This document shows, one piece after another, positions 1 to 7,665 of a DNA stretch of 62,288 nt. The position numbers were made by a program, and so were the translations under genes. The notes under the pieces are model-generated. The model was not told where the DNA came from. It saw nothing but the letters and a program-made list of their open reading frames with translations, and searched no databases. Every line of letters begins with the position of its first letter. The stretch's first letter is position 1. Origin of the DNA: Lujinxingiaceae bacterium (GTDB taxonomy: Bacteria > Myxococcota_A > Bradymonadia > Bradymonadales > Bradymonadaceae); assembly GCA_013697635.1 (NCBI GenBank), contig JACCWM010000020.1:1-62288 (forward strand). The letters run 5' to 3'.

Positions 1-68
1 GTCGGTCAACTTGCGTCTCGCGCTTCAGCGTTCAGCGCTCCAGCACCCCAGCGCCCCCCGAGCCTCGA

Positions 69-2798
69 TCAGTCCAGAAAGGACTCGTCTTCGAGACCGG
101 CCAGCGTAAAGGGCCACTTGCCCAGCATCAACCCCGCGATGTGGTAGGTCTTCTCGGGCGTAATCGCCTGAAAGGCCCGCACGCGCTGCCACAGCTCAGA
201 AAAAGCCAGACTCTCGGGGCCTGCGGCCAGAGCATCGCGTCGATCGACGGCTTCAAAGTTGTTCTTGCCCAACCACACAAAAGTGCCGGGCAGGGCCTCG
301 AGGTGGCGCCGGTCGCCCGTGAGGTGGTAGGCAAAAATCTCGGTGATGCCCTGATTGTAGAGATAGCCGCCGGTGACCTGGCCGGCGATGGCGTCGGCCT
401 GGGCAGCGAAGTGGCCGCCGAGCTCGGCGTCTTGGGCCACCTGGCCATAGTACCAGAGCGCAAAGATGCGGTTGTTGAAGTGGGTGAAACCCTGGCCTTC
501 GATGAAGCCACCACGTAGCTCGTGGGCTCTGGCGAGCATGGCCTCGTCGCCTAGCACTTGATAAAAGCGGGCAAGGCCCAGGCTGTCGGTTGCCTCGTAG
601 TTCCAGTGCAGGGTGTGAAAGCCGGCGATCTCTTTCATGACGTCGAGCAGGCGCAGATTACCCGTCAGGCCGTAGAGCACCACCGAGCCGTGGGTCACGG
701 TGCCGCGCGAGGTGACGTAGTCGCCCCAGTGCTGGCCGCTGTGGCGTGAGACGCCACCGACGCGCGGACGCCCAAAGTTGTCGTTGATGCCAAGGCCCGT
801 CGTGCCGCCGGTGCCGGGCATCTCGAGGTGGGCCGTGTCGATCTCGGCCGTATGGCGCGTGAGCGCTTCGGCGAACTTCAAGAGCTTGCGGTCGCCGCGG
901 CGAAGGGCCTGCACGTAGAGGACGTGGTCGAGCTGGCCATCGTTGTTGATCCAGCCCGAATAGCCGCGGCTCATCCAGCCCTCGCGGCGCTCGCCCCAGT
1001 TGCGCACGTGAAACCAGTTGTACTCCATGAGCAAGTCGCCGTAGTCGATCAGGCCGTACCAGCCGTAGGCGATCTGGTTTCGCATCAACCACTCGAGCAT
1101 CAGGTCTTGGGCGCCCTCGATGCGCGGAAAACGCTCGGGCTGATAGGGCGCGATCGGTCCGAGCGCCTGGGTCTCGGCGTAGTATTGCGGCGAGCACAGC
1201 ACGTACAAGGGCTCATTGAGCATGCCGACCAGACGCTCGCCAGCGGCTGCGCTGGGCGCCGCCTTGGCAAACGAGAAGGCCATCTCGTGGGTCAGGGCGC
1301 GCCCATAAGCGTAGCCGATATCCTGGTCGACACCCTCATAGCGCCAGCCCTCGCCGGGGCGCAAATTCTCGTAGGCCTTCTGCTCGGAGTGGCGGCGCAG
1401 ATCGAGCACCTTGTCGCCGCGGTTTGGCCACAGCCAGACGTTGAGGCTTCGGGCGTCGGCGTCGACCTCGAGCTCCTTGGGATGGCGCTGCCAGAAATCG
1501 CGCAGCGCCGCGGTGACCGAGCCGCCCGGCGCGCTGCCCGCACCGATATAGCCGCGCGGCGAGTCGCCCTGGCCGAGCGGCTCAGTGGCGTTGGGGCCGT
1601 GGCGATCGATGCTGTAGGCGATGCGCGAGAGGGCGTAGCGCGGCGCGTCGTGAAAGCGCTTGGCCGGGCCGACCGCGAGCAGCGAGACGGACTCACCGGC
1701 GCCGAGCGCGCCGGTGGCGGCGCCGGGGGTTTGGGCCGCCGGGCGCGCCGGTGCCTCGGGCTCGACGGCCAGCGGGTCGGCGCCCTGGCCGCCGATGTCA
1801 AAGCTCAATGCCGACTCGCCAGCGAGCGGGATATCAAGCCCGATGCGCCGAATCGTCTCCGTCTTGACGTCGCCGTCGTAGATCAAGGTGTGGTGCACAT
1901 GAACGTAGGGCTGGCCGGCGTGAAAGGTCAGTCGCACGATGTAGGGAAAGCGCGCCGCGCTCGTGCCCTGCCCGCCTTGCACGCCGAGCGTGCCGGTGAG
2001 CTTGATCACGGCGCGAAGCTCGTTTTCAAGCTCGACCTCGGCCTGGTAATCCGCGCCGGCCTTGGCCGAGAGCTCGACCAGATCGCCGGCAGGGGCATCA
2101 CGAAGCCAGTTCTCCTCGTCGTGGCCCTCAGGCACGGCCTTGAGCAGATCAACGCGCATGTCGCCGCCCTCGAGCCCGGTGACCACCTGCTCGCCGACCT
2201 TGACGCCGGCGAAGAGCGCGAAGCTCTGCTTGGAGATCTCGACCGTGGCCTGACCGGTGTCGACGACGATCGCATCGGCGCGCTGCTCGAGTTTGAGGCG
2301 AGCGGAGGCCGCGAGCGGTGGCGCCGTACTCTTGACCAGCTTGAAGTGGCGCGTGGTCGAGCCGGTAAACTGCGTTTGAAAATCGAGCAGGACCCACTGC
2401 ACTGAGCCCTCGGGCCAGCTCCAGCGCGCCGTGATCGTGGCCTGCATCGCGATGGCGCGATCCTGGTCATCGACCAGGCGCAGCCCCGCCAGCCCGCTCG
2501 CAGGCAGCACGTCGCGCCCAAAAGGTATGCCGCCGGTGACGTGGCGGCGACCGCTGATACCGGAGGCCTCCTCGACACTAAAGGCCACGAGCACCTCGTC
2601 GTAGGGGTACGGACCTGCAGGCGTTGACGTGTCATCGCCCTGGACGTCGTCCGAGGGCGCCGTGGTGTCGGCACCGACCTGGGCAGCATCAGCGGAGGCG
2701 TCCGCGTTGTTGCTTGCCGCGTCGCCCGTGCAGCCCATCGCCAGCGCGACGAGCACGATCACCAGCCCCCAACCCCCACGAACTCTCGATTCTCGCAT
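69..2798 (-). CDS. PcRGLX/YetA-like exported lipoprotein (possible polysaccharide lyase)
   Basis: A 909-residue lipoprotein. The N-terminus has a basic stretch, a hydrophobic segment and lipobox ALAMGC, followed by an Asn/Asp/Ala linker. At about residues 65-150 the pattern GGIPFGRDVL, then W-S-WPEGSVQWVLLDF, matches the N-terminal barrel domain of the PcRGLX/YetA family as I know it. That family includes fungal exo-rhamnogalacturonan lyase (PL26). The C-terminal half is rich in Trp, Tyr and His, as in a helical toroid (RHSGQHWGDY, GWYGLIDYGD). A GGAG ribosome site precedes the ATG. Expected location is the outer membrane or surface, acting on a glycan; the substrate is inferred only. It stands alone, with no transporter or other CAZyme gene nearby. 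Confidence 0.65.
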   Translation of the reverse strand: MRESRVRGGWGLVIVLVALAMGCTGDAASNNADASADAAQVGADTTAPSDDVQGDDTSTPAGPYPYDEVLVAFSVEEASGISGRRHVTGGIPFGRDVLPASGLAGLRLVDDQDRAIAMQATITARWSWPEGSVQWVLLDFQTQFTGSTTRHFKLVKSTAPPLAASARLKLEQRADAIVVDTGQATVEISKQSFALFAGVKVGEQVVTGLEGGDMRVDLLKAVPEGHDEENWLRDAPAGDLVELSAKAGADYQAEVELENELRAVIKLTGTLGVQGGQGTSAARFPYIVRLTFHAGQPYVHVHHTLIYDGDVKTETIRRIGLDIPLAGESALSFDIGGQGADPLAVEPEAPARPAAQTPGAATGALGAGESVSLLAVGPAKRFHDAPRYALSRIAYSIDRHGPNATEPLGQGDSPRGYIGAGSAPGGSVTAALRDFWQRHPKELEVDADARSLNVWLWPNRGDKVLDLRRHSEQKAYENLRPGEGWRYEGVDQDIGYAYGRALTHEMAFSFAKAAPSAAAGERLVGMLNEPLYVLCSPQYYAETQALGPIAPYQPERFPRIEGAQDLMLEWLMRNQIAYGWYGLIDYGDLLMEYNWFHVRNWGERREGWMSRGYSGWINNDGQLDHVLYVQALRRGDRKLLKFAEALTRHTAEIDTAHLEMPGTGGTTGLGINDNFGRPRVGGVSRHSGQHWGDYVTSRGTVTHGSVVLYGLTGNLRLLDVMKEIAGFHTLHWNYEATDSLGLARFYQVLGDEAMLARAHELRGGFIEGQGFTHFNNRIFALWYYGQVAQDAELGGHFAAQADAIAGQVTGGYLYNQGITEIFAYHLTGDRRHLEALPGTFVWLGKNNFEAVDRRDALAAGPESLAFSELWQRVRAFQAITPEKTYHIAGLMLGKWPFTLAGLEDESFLD

Positions 2799-2914
2799 GA
2801 CTCCAACCTCGTTTCGTTTTGCTTCCCTATATCAAGCCATTGAACTCTCTGCTACGGTGCCTGCTTGGAGCGATTCATGCTCCATCTTTGCATTTTGCTT
2901 ACCACGAGGAAATA

Positions 2915-3166
2915 ATGAAAAATCTGTATCGTATTTCGAGCCTCTCCTTCGCGCTGATGATGATCTTTTCGCTGGGCTGCGGCACCGTCAAAGTCACCAA
3001 CGACGACGACACCCGCTCCGGCCAGCATGCCTTGACCGCCGAGCAGTGTGAAGAGTCCTGCAAGGCCGACTTCCACGAGTGCAAAGACTCTCCCGACAAG
3101 GGCGGCGGCCCCGGCGCCAGCGCCTGTGCGCATGAGAAGAATTCTTGCGAGAAGAAGTGCAAGTGA
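2915..3166 (+). CDS. Small Cys-rich lipoprotein
   Basis: An 83-residue protein. Start ATG 2915 is chosen because GAGGAAATA lies just upstream and the result is a clean lipoprotein signal (MKNLYRISS, hydrophobic core, lipobox SLGC). The longer upstream in-frame start would bury this signal. The mature part has four Cys spaced CEESC...HEC...C and ends in ACAHEKNSCEKKCK, suggesting disulfides in a small exported domain. It is divergent from the large lipoprotein at 69-2798 and convergent with the HTTM gene, with a hairpin between them. No function recognised. Confidence 0.75.
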   Translation: MKNLYRISSLSFALMMIFSLGCGTVKVTNDDDTRSGQHALTAEQCEESCKADFHECKDSPDKGGGPGASACAHEKNSCEKKCK

Positions 3167-3184
3167 TCAACGCTTGACCCCGCT

Positions 3185-3215
3185 GGCTACACGGGTTTTT
3201 AAAACCCGTGTAGCC
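3185..3215. terminator. Near-perfect palindromic hairpin between convergent genes
   Basis: GGCTACACGGGTTTT and its exact complement are separated by one T, giving a 15-bp stem whose upper part is T/A-rich. Each strand therefore reads a GC stem followed by a T or A run. It lies between the stop of the small lipoprotein (3166) and the stop of the HTTM-DCC gene (3220), so a bidirectional terminator is the likely role. Confidence 0.7.
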
Positions 3216-3219
3216 GGCC

Positions 3220-4503
3220 TCAGGCTTGTAGGTCAAAGCGGCGCCGAAGCTCGACGGGCATCATCGGACAGGCCTCGGCCGGCTGCTCAAAGACGCGCCT
3301 TCGAATGCGTGCTACGCCGTCGTAGAGCCCGTCACGCACACCGCGCGGCAGGCACGCCCCAACAAACGCTAACACGCGCCAGAGCCCACCGAGGCGCTCG
3401 AGCACATAGAGCACGGCATCGGAGCGCACGAGCAACTCCTGGCGCTCGGTGATCACGACGATGCTGTCGGGCAGCTCGCCCGGGCCGGCGCTGACACCCT
3501 GACGTCGCTGCTCGAAGGCCACGCTTTGCAGCGGCGCAAAGCGAAAAGCGTGGCCGGGGCCGGCGTCTTCGGCCAACAAGAAGCGCACCCAGCGCTGGCA
3601 AAGGCCGCAGCCGCCGTCGTAAAACACATGATCGACGGCCTTGGGGCGAAGCTTGCCAATCCAGGCCGGATTAAACGTGAGCAGGTGGATCATGAGCATG
3701 CCCACGCTCAAATCAGCGAAGGTGACCGTCGCAATGATGCCCACGTGAAGCCCGACCAGGCCCAGCCACAGCCAGGGGCGAAGCCTGCCGATTAGGGCCA
3801 GGGGTAGCGCCAAGAGCTCGATGCCCAGCGTCGACCAGGTCAGGGCCTGCAAGACCACCTCGGGCAGCCCCAACAACCACTCACGAAGCGGGGTGATGCG
3901 CGCCAGCGGGCTCTCGAGCACGCGGGCGATCGCCGAGCCATCGAGCCAGGAGGGACTGATCAACTTGGCATAGCCGCTGTACGAGTAGCCCGCAGCCATC
4001 ACGAGCCAGGCCGTGGCAAAGAACGAGCGCGGCAGCCGCCAATTGCCCGAGGGATTGAGCCGCCCGCGAGCGCTCCAGGCGCCGTAGGCAATTCCGGGAA
4101 TCGCCGCGTGCACGAGCAGCATCCAGCCGACAAAGGCCAGGCTCGGGTTGCTGATCAGCGGATTGCGGCCAAACAAACACGCCCAGACGTACCAGATGAG
4201 CACCGCCATGAGGCGATCGCGCACACCGGCGGCAAACGCCAGGCTGGCCACCGCACCGGCGACCACCATCAGTGTGGCAAACCAGGGCGGATCGAATGCG
4301 CTCAGCACGTTCGGAAAAGCAAAGGCCAGCGGGCTCATCGCCGCATCGGGCAGCACACCGGCGCTCGAAAAGAGCTCGCCGGCCCAGGGCACAAGGTGGA
4401 CAAAGTGCACGCACAGATACAGGCCGAAGACCGCGCGTATTATGCTGTACTGGCCGCCCGTCCAGCCGTGCTCGAAGAGGGTCTTACGCATCGGAGTCTT
4501 CAT
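3220..4503 (-). CDS. HTTM membrane domain fused to DCC (DUF393) thiol-oxidoreductase-like domain
   Basis: A 427-residue protein. The first 280 residues or so hold several hydrophobic helices typical of the HTTM family (bacterial relatives of vitamin K-dependent gamma-carboxylase). The C-terminus has the DCC-family start VFYDGGCGLCQRWV, whose CGLC resembles a thioredoxin-like active site, and continues for about 120 residues. ATG 4503 forms a 4-bp ATGA overlap with the stop of the upstream gene, so translational coupling is likely; a GTG at 4509 is an alternative. HTTM-DCC fusions are known in bacteria, but their substrate is not. Third gene of a minus-strand operon. Confidence 0.8.
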   Translation of the reverse strand: MKTPMRKTLFEHGWTGGQYSIIRAVFGLYLCVHFVHLVPWAGELFSSAGVLPDAAMSPLAFAFPNVLSAFDPPWFATLMVVAGAVASLAFAAGVRDRLMAVLIWYVWACLFGRNPLISNPSLAFVGWMLLVHAAIPGIAYGAWSARGRLNPSGNWRLPRSFFATAWLVMAAGYSYSGYAKLISPSWLDGSAIARVLESPLARITPLREWLLGLPEVVLQALTWSTLGIELLALPLALIGRLRPWLWLGLVGLHVGIIATVTFADLSVGMLMIHLLTFNPAWIGKLRPKAVDHVFYDGGCGLCQRWVRFLLAEDAGPGHAFRFAPLQSVAFEQRRQGVSAGPGELPDSIVVITERQELLVRSDAVLYVLERLGGLWRVLAFVGACLPRGVRDGLYDGVARIRRRVFEQPAEACPMMPVELRRRFDLQA

Positions 4504-4997
4504 GGGCACACCATCTCGATGAGTGTTGGCAAATCGCCAGGCTTGTGGCCGGCGCGCGGCACGTAGCGCACGCGCACGTTGCCGGCCACCGTTTGTGGGT
4601 CAATGCCGAGCTCAACCAGCACCGGCGAGTCGTTGCACATGGCGAACGCCGACGCGGCGTCGAACATCGGGCGCGTCTTCTCGTCGGTGTACAAGACCGG
4701 GCCAAAGGCCAGGATCGCGCCGTAGACGTTGCGCCGATTGTAGGGGCCGCGAAGGCCAGTATAGATTTGCGGGGTCAGCGCCAGGCTCTGTGAGTGCCCA
4801 TCGACGCTCTCCCACTCCAAGAAGAACGCCGTCGAATACGTCTCCAAACCCTTTGCAACCGAAAAGACCTTGGGCGCCGGGGAGGCAACGCTCGCTGCCG
4901 CTGCTCCTTGCAGGGGTGCAATGCCGAGTAACGCGGCGATCATCTGGGTCAGGCCCAGCACGAGCAGGGCAAACGCGCGGGCATCGACGCTATTCAT
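4500..4997 (-). CDS. Small exported protein of unknown function
   Basis: A 165-residue protein. Start ATG 4997 overlaps the stop of the sterol desaturase gene by 8 bp (ATGAATAG), and the product then begins with a signal-like hydrophobic segment (about residues 8-35, ending Ala-rich). The mature part has one Cys near the middle and one next to the end (EMVCP). The longer frame reading back to 5168 lies antisense-in-frame inside the desaturase gene and is not credible. Middle gene of a tightly overlapping three-gene operon, so it probably works with the desaturase and the HTTM-DCC protein. No family recognised. Confidence 0.7.
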   Translation of the reverse strand: MNSVDARAFALLVLGLTQMIAALLGIAPLQGAAAASVASPAPKVFSVAKGLETYSTAFFLEWESVDGHSQSLALTPQIYTGLRGPYNRRNVYGAILAFGPVLYTDEKTRPMFDAASAFAMCNDSPVLVELGIDPQTVAGNVRVRYVPRAGHKPGDLPTLIEMVCP

Positions 4998-5736
4998 TGA
5001 CCAGCTCCGTTGGCTTCTTCTGCACGTCGCGGCCCACGAGCATATCGAGAATCTGAAGCTCCTCGTCGGGCTCGAAGCCACAGGCGTCTCGCCACTCCCG
5101 CGGATTGTCGAAGGTGCCAAAGAGGATGTCCCAAAGCGGCAGGTCGCCATAGTTAGAGCGGTGCACACCGCGCTGATGGTGCACGCAGTGGCTCTCCGGG
5201 CGCTGTACGATGTAGCCCAACCAGTGCGGGGTCTTCACGTTCCAGTGATAGAAGAACTCGGCGACGCCGCTTATGAGCATCGCGCCGGCGGCAGCCTCCG
5301 GGCTCAAACCAACCAGCAGATAGACCACGATGCTCGAGATCAGCGCATTGGCGATCATCTCGGTCGGGCTTTTGTAAAAGGAGGTGATCACCTCGAGGCG
5401 CTGGGCGCTGTGGTGAAACTGATGCAGCCAGTTCCAAAGAAACTGCGACGAGTGGCGCGCCCGGTGCCACCAGTAATAGACGAAGGTGAGCACCAGATAG
5501 CCGACGATCGCGCCCGCGGTTGGTCCAATCGCATCGAGCGACCACGGCCGGCTCTCGATCATCCAGCCGTCCCAGGCCACACCGGCGACGTAGACCGCGG
5601 CGATCTGCAGCGCGTTGAACACGATCGCGCGCCCCCACCAGCCGGCCACATCGGGCCAGGCGCGAGCAGGTTGGACCAGCTCCACGCCGATCATGATGAT
5701 GCCTGCGAGGATGACGACGATGATCAAAGGGCTCAT
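4990..5736 (-). CDS. Sterol desaturase / fatty acid hydroxylase family protein
   Basis: A 248-residue integral membrane protein with the histidine boxes of the family: HRARH, HQFHH, and a distal HHQRGVH with a further His before it. In this family they bind a di-iron centre that hydroxylates or desaturates lipids. Start ATG 5736 (MSPLIIVV) gives a first transmembrane helix at once; the upstream extension is polar and lacks a ribosome site. First gene of the operon with 4500-4997 and 3220-4503. Hydroxylation of a hopanoid, sterol or alkyl lipid is possible; the substrate cannot be read from the sequence. Confidence 0.85.
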   Translation of the reverse strand: MSPLIIVVILAGIIMIGVELVQPARAWPDVAGWWGRAIVFNALQIAAVYVAGVAWDGWMIESRPWSLDAIGPTAGAIVGYLVLTFVYYWWHRARHSSQFLWNWLHQFHHSAQRLEVITSFYKSPTEMIANALISSIVVYLLVGLSPEAAAGAMLISGVAEFFYHWNVKTPHWLGYIVQRPESHCVHHQRGVHRSNYGDLPLWDILFGTFDNPREWRDACGFEPDEELQILDMLVGRDVQKKPTELVNE

Positions 5737-6114
5737 GGCAAATCTCGCTTTCTGGTTGAGGTCGAGCGGAGCGCCGCGAACTGTCGCGACGTCCCACGCC
5801 ATGGCCTATCGCAACCATCGTGCCAGACTCACAAAAACCCACTTAACCCTGCAAAGACAAGCACTTGTCTGACACACAAGCATCCAAGAGATGTGTTCAA
5901 CGCGACAGCGATGTACATGAAGCGTACAGCGCGACGTGCACATAATGCACAACCCGTTTTACCTTTTGATCGCAGTTTTTTCCTTTCCTTTTCGGGGCAC
6001 GTGAACAGTTTCGCGTCGCGCTTGTCGAGCAGAAATCCCCTGGCCGCTGTGAAATGGTCGGCATGCGCTGTGTACGCGAACATCCATGCCCACCGCCCAA
6101 AGAGGAGCCATACC
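5737..6114. other. Divergent intergenic region upstream of the desaturase operon and the catalase gene
   Basis: No gene seen in 378 bp. It holds two small inverted repeats: CTTGT at 5864-5868 with ACAAG at 5876-5880, and GTGCA-cataa-TGCAC at 5936-5950. Either could be an operator for a peroxide or metal regulator acting on the catalase gene, but neither is a recognised consensus. The catalase ribosome site AGAGGAG is at 6101-6107. Confidence 0.4.
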
Positions 6115-7587
6115 ATGGCAGACAACCGCAAGAATCCGTTGCTCACGACTGCTGATGGGATTCCCATCGCCGACACCGAGAACGCCATGAGCGCCGGCCC
6201 CCGTGGCCCGCTGCTGATGCAGGATGTAAACCTGATCGAGCAGATCCAGCGCTTCAACCGCGAGCGCGTCCCTGAGCGCGTCGTTCATGCAAACGGCAGC
6301 GGCGCCTATGGCACCTTCACCGTGACCCACGACATCTCCAGATACACGCGCGCGGCCGTGTTCTCCAAGGTCGGCAAGAAGACCGAGACGGTCGTGCGCT
6401 TCTCGACCGTGGCCGGAGAACGCGGCGCGGCTGATGCCGAGCGCGATCCGCGCGGCTTTGCGATGAAGTTTTATACCGAGGAGGGAAACTGGGATCTGGT
6501 CTGCAACAACACCCCGATCTTCTTTGTGCGCGACCCCTACAAGTTCCAGATGTTCATCCACTCCCAAAAGCGCCACCCCGAGACCAACCTGCGTGACCCG
6601 AACATGCAGTGGGATTTTTGGAGCCTGTGCCCGGAGAGCCTGCACCAGGTCACCTTTCTCTTTGGCGACCGCGGCCTGCCCAAGACCTACCGCCATATGA
6701 ACGGCTACAGCAGCCACACCTACTCGCTCACCACCGCCGAGGAGCGCGTCTGGTGCAAGTTTCACTTCCGAACTCAGCAGGGCCACGAGCACCTGGTCAA
6801 TCAGGCCGCCTGCAACGTGATCGCACGGGATCGCGAGAGCCACCAGCGCGACCTGATCGAGGCAATTCGCGCCCAAGACTTTCCCAAATGGACGGCTTTC
6901 ATCCAGGTCATGACCCAGGAGCAGGCCCAGAAGTTTCGCTGGAACCCCTTCGATCTAACCAAGGTCTGGCCTCACGCGGAGTTTCCCCTGATCGAGGTCG
7001 GCGAGCTCGAGCTCAACCGTAATGTCTCGAACTATCACCACGAGGTCGAGCAGGCGGCCTTCAATCCCAACTCGATGCCGCCCGGTATCGGGCCGAGCTT
7101 TGACAAGATGCTTCAGGCTCGCCTGATGAGCTACCAGGACGCCCACCTCTATCGCATCGGCGTCAACTACCGCGACCTCCCGGTCAATCGGCCGACGGTC
7201 CCGGTCAACAACTACATGCGCGATGGACAGTTCGGCGGCACGATCGACCAGGGCACGGGCTTTCCGAATTACTATCCAAACAGCGTCGAGGGCTCCCCGC
7301 GCCCCGACACATCCTACCGCGAGCCGGCCTGGCCGCTGGGCGATGTCAGCGGCGATCGCTACGACTCCACAACGGGTCACGACGACTATACTCAGGCCGG
7401 CAACCTCTTTCGTCTGATGGGCGACGAGGAGAAGACGCGCCTGGCCAACAACATTGCCGAGTCTTTGGGGGAGTGCCACGATCACATCATCGACCGCCAG
7501 CTTCGCCACTTCTACAAGGCCGATCAAGACTACGGCCAGCGCACCAGCAAGGCTCTGGGCCGCAAACCGCTCGAAAACGTCGATTGA
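6115..7587 (+). CDS. katA: Small-subunit haem catalase
   Basis: A 490-residue cytoplasmic catalase that dismutates hydrogen peroxide; the length is normal for the small-subunit type. The active-site signature is FNRERVPERVVHANG with catalytic His58. The distal Asn motif is VCNNTPIFFVRD. The proximal haem ligand is Tyr340 in RLMSYQDAH. The family usually has Phe where this protein has Met two residues before that Ser-Tyr. Start ATG 6115 follows AGAGGAG and begins MADNRKNPLLTT, a typical catalase N-terminus; the open frame extends upstream without support. Monocistronic. Confidence 0.97.
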   Translation: MADNRKNPLLTTADGIPIADTENAMSAGPRGPLLMQDVNLIEQIQRFNRERVPERVVHANGSGAYGTFTVTHDISRYTRAAVFSKVGKKTETVVRFSTVAGERGAADAERDPRGFAMKFYTEEGNWDLVCNNTPIFFVRDPYKFQMFIHSQKRHPETNLRDPNMQWDFWSLCPESLHQVTFLFGDRGLPKTYRHMNGYSSHTYSLTTAEERVWCKFHFRTQQGHEHLVNQAACNVIARDRESHQRDLIEAIRAQDFPKWTAFIQVMTQEQAQKFRWNPFDLTKVWPHAEFPLIEVGELELNRNVSNYHHEVEQAAFNPNSMPPGIGPSFDKMLQARLMSYQDAHLYRIGVNYRDLPVNRPTVPVNNYMRDGQFGGTIDQGTGFPNYYPNSVEGSPRPDTSYREPAWPLGDVSGDRYDSTTGHDDYTQAGNLFRLMGDEEKTRLANNIAESLGECHDHIIDRQLRHFYKADQDYGQRTSKALGRKPLENVD

Positions 7588-7665
7588 TTCTGGCCTGCTC
7601 CATTGAAAGAGGACGTTTTGACGCTGGCCTTCTCCACGGCAGGCCCCGGTGCTAGACTGGCCGCT

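Noticed and set aside
828-2405. 525-codon open frame on the plus strand opposite the PcRGLX-like gene
   Set aside because: It mirrors the codons of the minus-strand gene, as is common in high-GC DNA; there is no signal, motif or ribosome site.
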